From IMG/VR virus record IMGVR_UViG_3300025417_000063, positions 1 to 29,610 of that record: 29,610 bases of DNA; one strand, 5' to 3'. Both the position numbers and the translations under genes were made by a program. The notes under the pieces were generated by a model. It was given only the letters and a program-made list of their open reading frames with translations, made no database searches and was not told where the DNA came from. This DNA is from a virus. Shown piece after piece: positions 1 to 9,041 of the stretch (the first letter of the stretch is position 1; every line of letters starts with the position of its first letter).

Positions 1-55
1 AATCCATAGCTGCTTTATAGTCTTGTGCTACTTGTTGTTCTTTAGTTAATTCCAT
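1..55 (-). CDS. Partial small protein, N-terminus only
   Basis: The ATG lies at 53-55, two bases downstream of the tail fibre stop, and the reading frame runs off the left edge of the window. The 18 visible residues begin MELTKEQQVAQDYKAAMD and are charged and helix-prone. It would be the next late gene after the fibres. Too little is visible to assign a function; a fibre-associated or capsid-module protein are equally possible. Confidence 0.6.
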   Translation of the reverse strand, partial: MELTKEQQVAQDYKAAMD

Positions 56-57
56 TT

Positions 58-1452
58 TTATGCTCCTAATTTAGCTTCTAATGCGGTTACTTTTGCGTTA
101 AGTTCTTTTACTGCGTTGATTAAATGCCATGTAATATTGCTTGCATCTACAGACATTACACCAGTAGATTCTGTTTTTACGCAATCTGGCAATATTTGTG
201 CCAATTCTTGTGCGATTGGGCCAAGTTGAACGCCTTGAATGTTAATAGCGTTTTCTTTTGACAATTCTGTAACTTCTTCAGGTAAACGATATTCAAAATT
301 ACGCACTTGAATTTTTGTAATTGCATCAAGACCAACTAAATTATCAACAATGTTCTTTTTAAGGCGTTGGTCAGAAGTAATAGACCAAAGTGTAGAGTTG
401 TTACCTTGATAAGTTCCACCTCCGTTAGCATTAATATATCCTGTTGATGCACCTTTACCAGTGCCTCCAGAGCTTCCTGAGCTAATAACTATTTCATTGC
501 TTACAGATGCAGAACTTCCTGAAGTATAAAAACCTAAATGAACATTATATGTTCCTGATGTTATTGGTGTTGCACCTTGACCAGTTTGATAACCTATAAA
601 TGTATTTGATGTTCCTGTTGCTGAATATCCAGATTGATAACCTACTGCTGTGTTATTAGATGCGGTGGTGTTTGAATTAAGTGCATAAGCACCATTAGCT
701 GTATTAAAACTTCCTGTGGTATTTGACTGCAAAGCTCCATAACCAGTAGCAGAATGGTCTTGACCAGTTGTATTTGATAACAAAGCATACATACCAATAG
801 CACTATTTTCAGCACCAGTAGTATTTGCATCAGCACTTCTATAACCAACAGCCGTTAAAGATGAACCTGTGGTGTTTGAATAACCAGCATGGTAACCAAG
901 TAAAGACAAATAAGTGCCAGTAGTATTACTATATCCAGCTTGATAGCCTACTGCTGTGTTATTAGAAGCGGTGGTGTTTTTATTTAAAGCTAATTCACCT
1001 ACGGAAGTGTTGTAAGCACCTGTAGTATTTGAGCCTAATGCAGCTAAACCTACAGCAGTATTATCAGTACCACTTGTGTTTAACACCAAAGCCTGTGTAC
1101 CAAATGCAGTATTGTTGTTGCCTGTATTTGCATTTAATGCTTGAAAGCCAACTGCTGTAGTTTGATAGCCGGTTGAATTTGATGCTAAAGCACTAACACC
1201 CAACGCTGTATTTGTAGCAACACTACCACCACCCTTACCAACAGTAAGACCTGATATAGAAGCGTCTGAGGAAGTCGTTAGGCTAGTCAATGACATACTT
1301 GCGCCAGCACCAATTAACTGAATTGGAGTGCTAGAAGCGTTACCTACCCAGACTTTTTTGTCTGTAATATTAATTGCGACTTCGCCTTGGGCGAGGGTTG
1401 AAGGCGAATTGCCAGTCGTTACGCTATTTTTTAATTCGATTGTCGTTGCCAT
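58..1452 (-). CDS. Tail fibre with YadA-like repeats and S74 intramolecular chaperone
   Basis: A 464-residue trimeric fibre candidate. Residues 1-50 resemble phage fibre N-termini (LKNS, then GEVAINITDKKVWVG). Residues 81-291 hold about a dozen 17-residue repeats with the pattern NTTGxxNTAVGYxALxS, the beta-roll type seen in trimeric adhesin heads. Residues 360-464 match the peptidase S74 chaperone of endosialidase-type fibres: SDQRLKKNI supplies the presumed Ser360 and Lys365/366 self-cleavage pair, followed by a helical C-terminus. By family knowledge the chaperone trimerises the fibre and then cuts itself off just before the serine. A Shine-Dalgarno sequence (AGGAA) precedes the ATG. It lies nine bases after another fibre gene and ends two bases before the next start. 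The adsorption role is inferred. Confidence 0.85.
   Translation of the reverse strand: MATTIELKNSVTTGNSPSTLAQGEVAINITDKKVWVGNASSTPIQLIGAGASMSLTSLTTSSDASISGLTVGKGGGSVATNTALGVSALASNSTGYQTTAVGFQALNANTGNNNTAFGTQALVLNTSGTDNTAVGLAALGSNTTGAYNTSVGELALNKNTTASNNTAVGYQAGYSNTTGTYLSLLGYHAGYSNTTGSSLTAVGYRSADANTTGAENSAIGMYALLSNTTGQDHSATGYGALQSNTTGSFNTANGAYALNSNTTASNNTAVGYQSGYSATGTSNTFIGYQTGQGATPITSGTYNVHLGFYTSGSSASVSNEIVISSGSSGGTGKGASTGYINANGGGTYQGNNSTLWSITSDQRLKKNIVDNLVGLDAITKIQVRNFEYRLPEEVTELSKENAINIQGVQLGPIAQELAQILPDCVKTESTGVMSVDASNITWHLINAVKELNAKVTALEAKLGA
580..1212 (-). repeat. Tandem 51-bp coding repeats in tail fibre
   Basis: About a dozen degenerate copies of a 51-bp unit encode the 17-residue NTTG/TAVG repeat of the fibre. 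Two copies, near 630-672 and 940-982, are almost identical over roughly 40 bp; both encode NTTASNNTAVGYQ followed by AGYS or SGYS. These could allow unequal recombination that changes fibre length. The repeats are in frame and coding, so this is not a CRISPR array. Confidence 0.8.
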
Positions 1453-1460
1453 GTTTATTC

Positions 1461-3146
1461 CTAGAAAGAACCGCCATTAATTGTTCCACCGCTAATTATA
1501 CTTCCCGAAATGCTTGTTAGCCACGATGGACTAGCATAACTTCCAGTTGTATATACGCCATTTGTTACTGTTCCAGCATTGCCGCTAATTGACCCTGAAA
1601 TAGTGCTGGCAAATGTCCAAACACCTGTGCTTCCGTTTACTGTGGCGGAGTCTGTAGCCCCACTATTAACCACAAAGTGAATAGCATTTGACCCATAAGT
1701 ACCAATAGCAAGGTCTGTAGAAGCGGAAGCTAAATAGACATATCCTGCGGTGCTAAATGCGCCACTACCTGTAAATCCTGACGAATTAATACCAAATTCA
1801 CCAAAGTTTGTAGTTGATGTTGCAGAGTCATTTGAAACATTAAAGTTAGTTGAAGCGGCAGCATTATTTGAAGTATTTTGCAAAACAACTTGGTTGTAAT
1901 TTGACACGCTAGAGGCAAATGAAGCCATAATATTCGTGTCGGAATACCCAAGTGTGCCATAAGCAAATGCGCCTTTATTAGCACTAGAAGAAGTGCTTTG
2001 GTTGGCAATATATTGACCAGTTGTTACGCTGGTTGGCAAACTAAGCGTTACTGCGCCAGAAGTTGTAGACGCTGTAATTTGGTTTGTAGTGCCTGAAACC
2101 GAGTTTATATATGTGCCAGAAGGCTGTTTATTATTAAATGTATTCCAGTCTGTACTGGTTAAATAGCCGTTGGTTGTGCTATTGGCGGCTGCCATGCTAA
2201 TTGCAGGGGTTGTGCCACCGCTAGAAACTACAGGTGCAGTACCAGTTACAGAAGTAACGCCTGTGTTTGCAATGCTAATTGAGCCTGACCCATTGGTTAC
2301 ACTAATGCCTGTGCCAGCGGTTAATGTTGTCCTAGTAAATCCTGTGCCATTACCAATGTCCAAAGCGCCATTAGCAGGAGTAGAAGTTAAACCTGTGCCA
2401 CCATAAGCTACTCCAACAGCATTACCTTGCCAAGAAACTGGGCCTGAAATACTGCTTGAAGAATTAAAGTTTAATGTTGCAGTACCCCAAGAAACTGTGC
2501 CAGGCACATAAGAATGGACATCCCAAGTGCCGTTTGTTGTGCCATTAGTCAATAAAATTAAATGGGCAGCGCCACCAGCTTGTAATGCTAATAACGAAGT
2601 TGTGCCGTCATGTGCATTTAACTGTACAGAAGAATAGGTAATATTGTTATTAAAGTAATATGTGTCGCCAACAGTTAATGTGGTGGCATCAGGCATATTA
2701 AATGTCTGAGAAGTCGTTGTGCCTGTAACTATTTGGTATTGCGCTGAAGCAACAGTTAAATTAATTGGCGTTGCAGAAGACGCTGTAATTGTTGTATTGG
2801 GAATAAAATTATTGGCAAATACATTACCATTAGTGTCCTGATATACGCCTTTGGCGGCTGGCATATCACCCCATACTGCAAGCTGACCGCCACCAAAGCT
2901 AACTAATGACCCTGCATTGCTAGACGCTAATACTGTCGTTCTAGCCAATGTTCCGCTTCCGACTGTGCCAATACCTACTTCCCAGTTTGTAGTTTGGGTT
3001 TCGTAAATACCATAATAGGTAGTATTTCCGCTTCCAATAGCAGACCCAAATGACTGGTAGCCTGTTACAGCACCAGCAAGCGTCAGAGTGCCAGTACCGC
3101 TAGTAGTACTTGTTTCCTGGACTCTATCTTTAATAATTAAGGCCAT
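1461..3146 (-). CDS. Tail fibre / receptor-binding structural protein
   Basis: A 561-residue, Gly/Ser/Thr-rich protein. The N-terminus (MALIIKDRVQETSTTSG, then TLTLAGAVTGYQSFGSAIG and a GxGTLARTTVLASS strand) is a recurrent phage fibre domain that probably joins the virion. Residues about 240-340 contain the fibre-typical VTSVTGTAPVVSSGG and TSTDWNTFNNKQ segments, and residues about 420-520 form a second beta-rich domain (YLASASTDLAIGTYGSNAIHFVV). The C-terminus is SGGTINGGSF, echoed in the short fibre protein at 20566-20844. There is no S74 chaperone, so trimerisation would depend on another feature. It sits between a small structural protein and the chaperone-bearing fibre. Virion role is well supported by composition and context; receptor binding is inferred. 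Confidence 0.7.
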   Translation of the reverse strand: MALIIKDRVQETSTTSGTGTLTLAGAVTGYQSFGSAIGSGNTTYYGIYETQTTNWEVGIGTVGSGTLARTTVLASSNAGSLVSFGGGQLAVWGDMPAAKGVYQDTNGNVFANNFIPNTTITASSATPINLTVASAQYQIVTGTTTSQTFNMPDATTLTVGDTYYFNNNITYSSVQLNAHDGTTSLLALQAGGAAHLILLTNGTTNGTWDVHSYVPGTVSWGTATLNFNSSSSISGPVSWQGNAVGVAYGGTGLTSTPANGALDIGNGTGFTRTTLTAGTGISVTNGSGSISIANTGVTSVTGTAPVVSSGGTTPAISMAAANSTTNGYLTSTDWNTFNNKQPSGTYINSVSGTTNQITASTTSGAVTLSLPTSVTTGQYIANQSTSSSANKGAFAYGTLGYSDTNIMASFASSVSNYNQVVLQNTSNNAAASTNFNVSNDSATSTTNFGEFGINSSGFTGSGAFSTAGYVYLASASTDLAIGTYGSNAIHFVVNSGATDSATVNGSTGVWTFASTISGSISGNAGTVTNGVYTTGSYASPSWLTSISGSIISGGTINGGSF

Positions 3147-3155
3147 TATTTAGCC

Positions 3156-3560
3156 TTATTGGTTAGCACGAATAATAGTGCCAGAAGAAATAGAAACAAC
3201 CTGAGTCGTGTCAATAGAAGTGTTGTTTAGGTTCATGTCGCAACCAGTCAAACCTACTGTGCCGTCCATAATAACGGTAGAGTTATCTGACTTAAATATA
3301 CGGAAGAATTGCGCTGTACCTGTGGCTACTGCTGTGCCGTTAGCTACTGACCCTAATGTAATAGTACCGTTTGAATCAGTACCAAAAGACCCAGTAACAG
3401 TAAGAGAAACCAATAAAGTTTGACTTGTAATTGCAGTATTGGCATTAGCAGGTTGCGTGCCTTGGTAAATGCTAATAATAGCGCCTGAACCAGCATAGGT
3501 AATTAAACCCTGTTGTTGGGCATCACGAGTGCCATTTGAATACTTGAGGTTTGAAGACAT
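3156..3560 (-). CDS. Small beta-rich virion protein
   Basis: A 134-residue protein whose ATG shares a base with the stop codon of the portal gene, so it is translationally coupled to it. It starts MSSNLKYSNGTRDAQQQGL and continues with alternating hydrophobic and polar stretches rich in Thr, Ser, Gly and Ala, as in beta-sandwich virion proteins. No membrane segment, signal peptide or catalytic motif is visible. Proteins of this kind recur beside fibre genes in uncultured phages. The most likely role is a minor structural or fibre-attachment protein, inferred from composition and from its place between portal and fibre. Confidence 0.55.
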   Translation of the reverse strand: MSSNLKYSNGTRDAQQQGLITYAGSGAIISIYQGTQPANANTAITSQTLLVSLTVTGSFGTDSNGTITLGSVANGTAVATGTAQFFRIFKSDNSTVIMDGTVGLTGCDMNLNNTSIDTTQVVSISSGTIIRANQ

Positions 3561-5920
3561 TAAATAACTCCTTGAATTTTACCGTCAGGGCCACGCACTA
3601 CTTGTTTTGGGCGGTTTTGGTTTTCGTTAATTGTATTGATTAATTGACCTAAAGTCTGTGTCATTTCTTGGTTGCTCTTAGAAATGGCTTGGGCAATAGG
3701 AGCTAATGGGTGTTCCATAGAAGCAGCCATGTCTTCTTCATTCATGTATGCTGTTTCGCCATTGTCATCAGCGGCAGAAATGCGAGCAACTTCAATCTTA
3801 GCGCCATTGTTAATGTGGGCTAACAACACTTGAGTATTGCGTTCCATATTCATCTTCATTTGGGCTAATCTTGCTTCCATTTCCATCTCAGCTTGGTTAC
3901 GCTGGGCTTCTAACTGGAATTTAAGCTGGTTTTCTTGCGCTTGGTACTCTTGTTTAGCCTTTTCAAGTTGCATTTCAGCTTGCATTTTCTGCATTTCTAG
4001 CTGGTTTTGAGTTTGCAACTCTTGTTGCTTAGCTTGCATACGCATTTGTTCCAGTTGCATTTCTTGCTGGAGTTTTTGCTGCTCAGGAGAAGGCGGTTTA
4101 GGCTGTCCTTCAGCTTGTTTAGCTTGAGTACGCAATTTATCAGCAGTTTCGTCAATTAAACCTTCTAAAGACTTGCCAGCTTTAAAGGCAGTAGCCGCAA
4201 ATTTAAGCATTTCCATTAATAATGGCGCTAATTCAGGGCTTTGTGTGGCGGCTGGTACTGCTTGTTGCATAAATCCGCCCATTGCCTGCAAGAATTCCAT
4301 TCTGTCCTGTTTTTCCTGCATTTCGTCTTGGAAAATCATGGAGTCAGAAGTAACTTCAATACGGAAAGTCTTGCTAACTTCGTCTTTTAGCATCTCCAAC
4401 GCTTTTGGAATTAATGCTTTGTCCTCATCAGACATTTGCATTGCGCCAGAAATCTTAACAATCGTGTCTTCTGTGAAGTGTTTGCAAATAATCTGCGACT
4501 TAATAGCAAGCAGCGAGGTTGCGAAATCAACAACAGCGTGTTGCATAGTTTTGAGGCGACCTGCTGCATTGTTTGACTTGATGACTTGTGCGCCAAGCGT
4601 TTCATTAGGGTCTGTTTGACCACGCTGAATGTCGGCAATACCCATCAATTCGTAAATTTGACCCTTTACCTGTTCCATTGCTGAGTAGCAAGACATCAAT
4701 GCTTGTGCAAATGGGGCAATATCGACCAAATCTAATGCACCTTTGAGTCCTTGTTTTTCGGCAAATGCTGTCCAATTCTTTACTGGAATCAATACATTAG
4801 ACTCGTTGCCTTCAGAAAACAGTCTCTGGAGTTCAGAAGCGGAAGAGTCGTATAAACCACGAATTTTCAACGCACCAATGAGTCCATCAATGCGGTCACA
4901 AAGGTCGTCTAACTCTCTTGCTTGGTCTTGGTAAATAGTAAAGTCAGGAATAGGCTCAAGACTGTCAGTAGTCAATGTAGCGTATAAAGGTTTAGGGCAA
5001 GGAAAGAAGTTTTCCAACTCTAGTGGGTCTTCTCTTTCATCAAGAATCTTGCCCATTGATTTAGAAATCCATAGCACTTTTCCTGTTTCTTTGTCCCAAA
5101 TCTCATAAATCTGCGCTTGGTAGGCTTGGTCATCATTCTTGGTATAAGACTTGCCTACTTGTTCAGGCTTAGTGTCTAGTGGAATCTGTTTACCTAATTC
5201 CTCGCCAAAGCGTTCTACAAGCGCTGTACGGTTCAAATAGACCTTACGCCATACTGCGGTGACTTCTTCCCATGTACGAGCTACTGTATGCCCAAAATCA
5301 CGCCAATGGACATAATCTACAGGGCAGCACTCGTATTCAATTTCTTCTTCAACTTCGCCAGGCTCGTTGTCTTCTTCCTCTGGCATTTCACCTTCAAGCG
5401 GTTTGCCTACATCGCCTTTGCCTTCAACATAGCTAGGGTCATAGGCTTGTTCAGCGTCAATGGTTTCAGTTAATTCAAAGCCATCTTCAGGTTCTTTTTC
5501 GGCTTTTGCCATGAAATGCGGTTCATAACGCACCCATGCTGTGCCACGACCACCTAAAAGACGGTCAGTAACGCAGTTCACCATAGCTGACTTATAGTCG
5601 CCATAGTGTTCAATTTCAAACTCTAATGCCCTTTCAAGCATGAGTGATGCTACTCGACCAATAGGGTCGTTATCTCTAAATCTGCGGCTTACATCTGGGC
5701 GAGGAAGTCTTGCAAATATCGCTGGAGTAATCGTTTGGACATTTGACCAAAGAATATTAAAGCGTGCATTTGGGTTGGTTTTGTTGCGACTATCGTCTTT
5801 GTATTTCTTTAAAATCTTATCAACACGAGCTTCCCAGAGCTTATAACTGCGCTCATAGGACATAATGCGGTTGTACCAATCTTCGTAGCTATGCGCTACC
5901 TCGCCTCTTAATTCAGACAT
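3560..5920 (-). CDS. Portal protein, P22-like
   Basis: A 786-residue portal candidate, the dodecameric ring through which DNA enters and leaves the head. Residues 1-150 (LWSNVQTITPAIFARLPRPDV, then NCVTDRLLGGRGTAWVRYEP) match the conserved wing and clip region of large P22-type portals. Residues about 610-689 form a long Gln/Met/Glu-rich coiled coil, the place where P22-type portals carry an extended helical barrel. A negatively charged segment at about 160-200 (EEEDNEPGEVEEEIEYE) is also present. The length is in the range of P22-type portals and well above most siphovirus portals. It follows TerL by one small gene, the expected packaging-module order. Confidence 0.85.
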   Translation of the reverse strand: MSELRGEVAHSYEDWYNRIMSYERSYKLWEARVDKILKKYKDDSRNKTNPNARFNILWSNVQTITPAIFARLPRPDVSRRFRDNDPIGRVASLMLERALEFEIEHYGDYKSAMVNCVTDRLLGGRGTAWVRYEPHFMAKAEKEPEDGFELTETIDAEQAYDPSYVEGKGDVGKPLEGEMPEEEDNEPGEVEEEIEYECCPVDYVHWRDFGHTVARTWEEVTAVWRKVYLNRTALVERFGEELGKQIPLDTKPEQVGKSYTKNDDQAYQAQIYEIWDKETGKVLWISKSMGKILDEREDPLELENFFPCPKPLYATLTTDSLEPIPDFTIYQDQARELDDLCDRIDGLIGALKIRGLYDSSASELQRLFSEGNESNVLIPVKNWTAFAEKQGLKGALDLVDIAPFAQALMSCYSAMEQVKGQIYELMGIADIQRGQTDPNETLGAQVIKSNNAAGRLKTMQHAVVDFATSLLAIKSQIICKHFTEDTIVKISGAMQMSDEDKALIPKALEMLKDEVSKTFRIEVTSDSMIFQDEMQEKQDRMEFLQAMGGFMQQAVPAATQSPELAPLLMEMLKFAATAFKAGKSLEGLIDETADKLRTQAKQAEGQPKPPSPEQQKLQQEMQLEQMRMQAKQQELQTQNQLEMQKMQAEMQLEKAKQEYQAQENQLKFQLEAQRNQAEMEMEARLAQMKMNMERNTQVLLAHINNGAKIEVARISAADDNGETAYMNEEDMAASMEHPLAPIAQAISKSNQEMTQTLGQLINTINENQNRPKQVVRGPDGKIQGVI

Positions 5921-5928
5921 AGAAAGCC

Positions 5929-6231
5929 TTATGAGAAGTTGCCTACAGCAATTACGCTAGAACCTGCGCCAGTTGTTACTTTCCAAGGGCCATTTAATGA
6001 TTGAGCCTCAATAGTAATAGAATATACGCCTACAGGTGCTACAGGCGGTACTAACAAGTAAGAAGTAGAGCCGTCAATAATAGTAACTGAGCTTGTAGCA
6101 GAAGTAGTTACGGTAGCAATAATACGCACTAATGTGTCGCCTACTGCGCCTGAACCGCCTAAAACTTGAGCAGTTGTGGAAGGGGCTACATATTCGTATG
6201 TTGTGCCAAATGGTTGTTGTACGCCTGACAT
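5929..6231 (-). CDS. Small structural protein between TerL and portal
   Basis: A 100-residue protein starting MSGVQQPFGTTYEYVAPSTT. It is rich in Val, Thr, Ser and Ala and predicted to be mostly beta-strand, without charged helices, membrane segments or motifs. It begins directly after the TerL stop and ends eight bases before the portal start. Composition and position suggest a minor virion protein such as a decoration or fibre-type protein, but no family was recognised. Confidence 0.5.
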   Translation of the reverse strand: MSGVQQPFGTTYEYVAPSTTAQVLGGSGAVGDTLVRIIATVTTSATSSVTIIDGSTSYLLVPPVAPVGVYSITIEAQSLNGPWKVTTGAGSSVIAVGNFS

Positions 6232-7578
6232 TTAAATTCTCCTGTTGTTTGGGGTGTTTTTAATAGCCCACATATCGTTTAAAGTTACATCTGTTTCGCC
6301 CACAAACAAGCCTTTAATAGGCTCATCCTTGGTCATTATCTTTTCTTCCACTCGCCAAGCAACCGCTGCCATTCGCAGAGCATCGCAAGCATGACTTGTC
6401 CAGTCGTGCCGAGGCCTGTCTCTAAAGACTTTTCTATCTTCGTCATATTCTCTTTGATACTGTCGTAATGACTCGATACCATCCTGACACCTTTCTGCGT
6501 CAAACCAAGACCTCATCAGCGCCATACGAGTTGCTTGAATTCCGTCTTGAAGTCCTAAATTTGGGACAATTTTCATTGATTCTAACGGAATTTTAACAGA
6601 AAGTTGTTCAATTATTGACTTTCCACCACTTGCTAGAGTTTTTGCCCTTGCATCATGGGGCAGATAATGTATGCCATATTCATAACCAAACTCTGCTTGT
6701 TTCGCTTGAATGAGTCCTGTATAAAAAGGGACTGGCTGACCATTGCTGCCGTGGTAATCAAGAAAGCGCAATTCGCCTCTGACAACTTGCCACCACCAAA
6801 TGCTTGTATCGTCTGAATAGCCTAAGTCCCAGCTTGTATTAACTTTATACATAGGGTCGTAATCAACCTTGGTAACTCTTCCACCATCTGTAAGTTGGCG
6901 CATTTCTTTACCGTAGTAAGCGCCCAGAATTGCCGACTCAAAGTCACATTCAAACTCTTGCAAGTATTGGTCTTGCGTCATGGACTTGGCGGCATCTTCC
7001 AACTCTTCTGGTGGCAATAAGCCAGTCTGACTAGCCCTTAGGGTCTTGGCATACCACCTATCATCGTTGGTGGCATTGTTATATATATCCCAGAATGCGT
7101 TATGACCCTTAGGCGTTCCAATGAAAACTGCCCAACCGAGTCTGTCTGCCAGCAAAGGCCGAATAATCTCGCCCCAAATACGAGGGCGCATATCTGCATA
7201 CTCATCTAGCACAATCCCATCAAGGTATAGACCACGAAGAGAGTCAGCATTATCAGCACCAAAGAGCCTAATTCTCGCCCCATTTATTAATTCCACCCAT
7301 AGTTCAGATTGATTAGCTTTAGCCATTACAGGCTTACTAAACCTTAACAGGTAGTCCCAGGCAATATTCTTAGCTTGGCTGTAATATGGTGCAACATAGG
7401 CATATCTGCCGTCTTCTTTGCCCTCAATTAGTGCCTTGTATATAAGGTCATTAATGCAAGAAACAGTTTTACCGCAGCGTCTATGCGCTACGATGACTGC
7501 CCAGCGTTGTTGTCTTTCGTGGAAATCTAAAAATACTGACCTGGGCTTGTAATCAAGCTCAATCTCTATTTCTTCCAA
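6232..7578 (-). CDS. terL: Terminase large subunit
   Basis: A 448-residue packaging motor: an N-terminal ATPase pumps DNA into the portal and a C-terminal RNase H-fold nuclease cuts concatemers. Walker A is AHRRCGKT (31-38), with Lys37 and Thr38 expected to bind nucleotide. Walker B is GIVLDEYADM (121-130), with Asp125 and Glu126. The coupling motif is IGTPKGHN (153-160). Nuclease acidic residues are visible in SWDLGYSDD (Asp251), LPHDARAKT (Asp309) and HDWTSHACDAL (Asp399). The length is normal for the family. The start overlaps the TerS end by 13 bases, so the two are co-translated. Both active sites look intact. Confidence 0.95.
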   Translation of the reverse strand: MEEIEIELDYKPRSVFLDFHERQQRWAVIVAHRRCGKTVSCINDLIYKALIEGKEDGRYAYVAPYYSQAKNIAWDYLLRFSKPVMAKANQSELWVELINGARIRLFGADNADSLRGLYLDGIVLDEYADMRPRIWGEIIRPLLADRLGWAVFIGTPKGHNAFWDIYNNATNDDRWYAKTLRASQTGLLPPEELEDAAKSMTQDQYLQEFECDFESAILGAYYGKEMRQLTDGGRVTKVDYDPMYKVNTSWDLGYSDDTSIWWWQVVRGELRFLDYHGSNGQPVPFYTGLIQAKQAEFGYEYGIHYLPHDARAKTLASGGKSIIEQLSVKIPLESMKIVPNLGLQDGIQATRMALMRSWFDAERCQDGIESLRQYQREYDEDRKVFRDRPRHDWTSHACDALRMAAVAWRVEEKIMTKDEPIKGLFVGETDVTLNDMWAIKNTPNNRRI

Positions 7579-7910
7579 GTAACCACCATGCGTTGTGGGG
7601 CTTTCTCATCACCAACTAATTCAGTACGAGCCAACTTAGGCACATGAAATTCAGCCACTTGCATCAAACAATCGAATGCTGCTTTAGGGCCAAGTTTTTC
7701 ATTGGCGGCTATATCATCAAGCCATTCTTGCAATCTTTCAGCATTGTTATCAACAAAGTTAGCAAAAGCCAATCTTGCAATTCCTGTGGCTTTATTTGGC
7801 GTTCCAGCCTGTCTGCCGCCTGTTTTAGGCAAACCTTTAGGCTTACCACTATTTGGTCTAGCACCGCCTCTACGCTCTTTTTTTGCAGGTTTTTCTACTT
7901 TAGATTCCAT
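7566..7910 (-). CDS. terS: Terminase small subunit
   Basis: A 114-residue protein immediately upstream of TerL and overlapping it by 13 bases. Residues 1-45 are basic and Gly/Pro-rich (RRGGARPNSGKPKGLPKTGG, then RQAGTPNKAT), a start typical of several phage TerS and TerS-like proteins. It is followed by a helical region (LAFANFVDNNAERLQEWLDDI, then AAFDCLMQVAEFHVPKLART). By family knowledge it would recognise the packaging site and regulate TerL. Its position makes the call strong even though the sequence itself is only moderately diagnostic. The upstream 38 bases are AT-rich, with no convincing Shine-Dalgarno sequence. Confidence 0.8.
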   Translation of the reverse strand: MESKVEKPAKKERRGGARPNSGKPKGLPKTGGRQAGTPNKATGIARLAFANFVDNNAERLQEWLDDIAANEKLGPKAAFDCLMQVAEFHVPKLARTELVGDEKAPQRMVVTWKK

Positions 7911-7948
7911 ATAAACTCAAGTGTTTGATTTATAAGGGTTTTAGTATA

Positions 7949-9040
7949 TCAGTCTTTTAACTTGTTTACTTGTTCTTCAATTAACTCTTTGCGAGTCAAT
8001 GGTTTGCCATTTTGTTTAAGAATTTCAACAGTAGAAGGTTCAAAAGACACATAATTGTGTGTGCCACCGCCTGCGCCTTGCTTTATTTGGAAGTTCTCAT
8101 ATTTATTGCCCTTAATACCCATTTCACTAAGAATTTTTGAGGCTTCTTTTTTGCTTTTAACAATAGAAGCTAATTCTGAATAAAAGTCGCCACCAGACAT
8201 TTGTGGAGAAAAAGCATAGTTTGTTCCTGATTGCGGCACTCTAAAGTTTTCAAATTCATCTTCAGTAATTCCTAATGCTTTTTTAACATCAGGTGTTTGG
8301 TCTTTTAGTTTTTCATACCAATTCATGTAATGAGGTATGTCAGCATCAGGTATATCTACTTCATATAAATTGCCAACAGGTCTATTTTCTACAGTTTTAT
8401 ATGTTTTTGCTTCATCTATCTTTTTAAGCAAACCATCTAAATCCATCTTTGCCATATCGTAATCAGACAATCCTGGCAATATTTCTTCTTTGCTGGCGTT
8501 TTCTAATGTTTTTGTCTTTTTGGCGACCACTTTTTCCATGCTTTTTATGTATTCTTGTGGGCTACCATATCTAGCTATTTGTTTAGCTACTGGGCTTTCT
8601 GTTTCTACGCCATTAGCAAACAATTTAACAGCGTCAGAGCCTTTGTATTCAGCAGCTATTGCTGGGCTTTCAGCAAAGTAAATACCATGACCAAAATGTT
8701 GTGCGCCTTCACCAGTTCCTACTTTATTTAAGTCAAATTTGCCCTGAATAGTGTGCGGAGTGCCATGATAGGCAATCATTCCAACCATACTAGGCATTAA
8801 TTGAGTCAATTCTTGTATTGCTTCTGGGCGGTAATTTGGGTTTGGCTGGCCTGTAGCAAAGTCAGTCTTGTTCCAGCTACCAATAGCGCTGTCTAATGCG
8901 GCTTGGTTTGTAGATAATTGTTCTGGCAATGAAGCCATGTGCTGACGCAACATTTCAGCCATTCCTGTAGAAGGCTGTGGGACTGGTTGGTCGTCTTGTA
9001 CATAACCAGTCTGACGGAGTGCATCAGCTAGTGTAGGCAT
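7949..9040 (-). CDS. ADP-ribosyltransferase-like protein
   Basis: A 363-residue protein from the ATG at 9040, one base after the preceding stop. An in-frame GTG at 9073 would add 11 residues, but coupling favours 9040. Residues 91-132 contain YHGTPHTI and FGHGIYFAESPAIAAEY, the His-Gly-Thr and Gly-x-Tyr-Phe signature of ADP-ribosyltransferases and of the ART-like domains of phage polyvalent proteins. His92 and Tyr121 would hold NAD. The C-terminal THNYVSFEPSTVEIL resembles the end of such domains and may carry the acidic or polar third catalytic position. A variable helical insert lies between. It sits directly before TerS in the late operon, so it may be made late or packaged. A target cannot be predicted. 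The fold is probable; activity is unproven. Confidence 0.65.
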   Translation of the reverse strand: MPTLADALRQTGYVQDDQPVPQPSTGMAEMLRQHMASLPEQLSTNQAALDSAIGSWNKTDFATGQPNPNYRPEAIQELTQLMPSMVGMIAYHGTPHTIQGKFDLNKVGTGEGAQHFGHGIYFAESPAIAAEYKGSDAVKLFANGVETESPVAKQIARYGSPQEYIKSMEKVVAKKTKTLENASKEEILPGLSDYDMAKMDLDGLLKKIDEAKTYKTVENRPVGNLYEVDIPDADIPHYMNWYEKLKDQTPDVKKALGITEDEFENFRVPQSGTNYAFSPQMSGGDFYSELASIVKSKKEASKILSEMGIKGNKYENFQIKQGAGGGTHNYVSFEPSTVEILKQNGKPLTRKELIEEQVNKLKD

Positions 9041-9041
9041 A

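Noticed and set aside
580-1212. Possible CRISPR-like repeats
   Set aside because: The 51-bp units are contiguous, in frame and encode a fibre repeat; there are no unique spacers.
4173-4619. 148-codon plus-strand frame inside the portal gene
   Set aside because: The portal reading is strongly supported; this frame has no start signal and no recognisable domain.
8490-8681. Plus-strand frame with a hydrophobic sequence
   Set aside because: It is antisense to the ART-like gene, in the middle of a leftward operon, without a ribosome-binding site.
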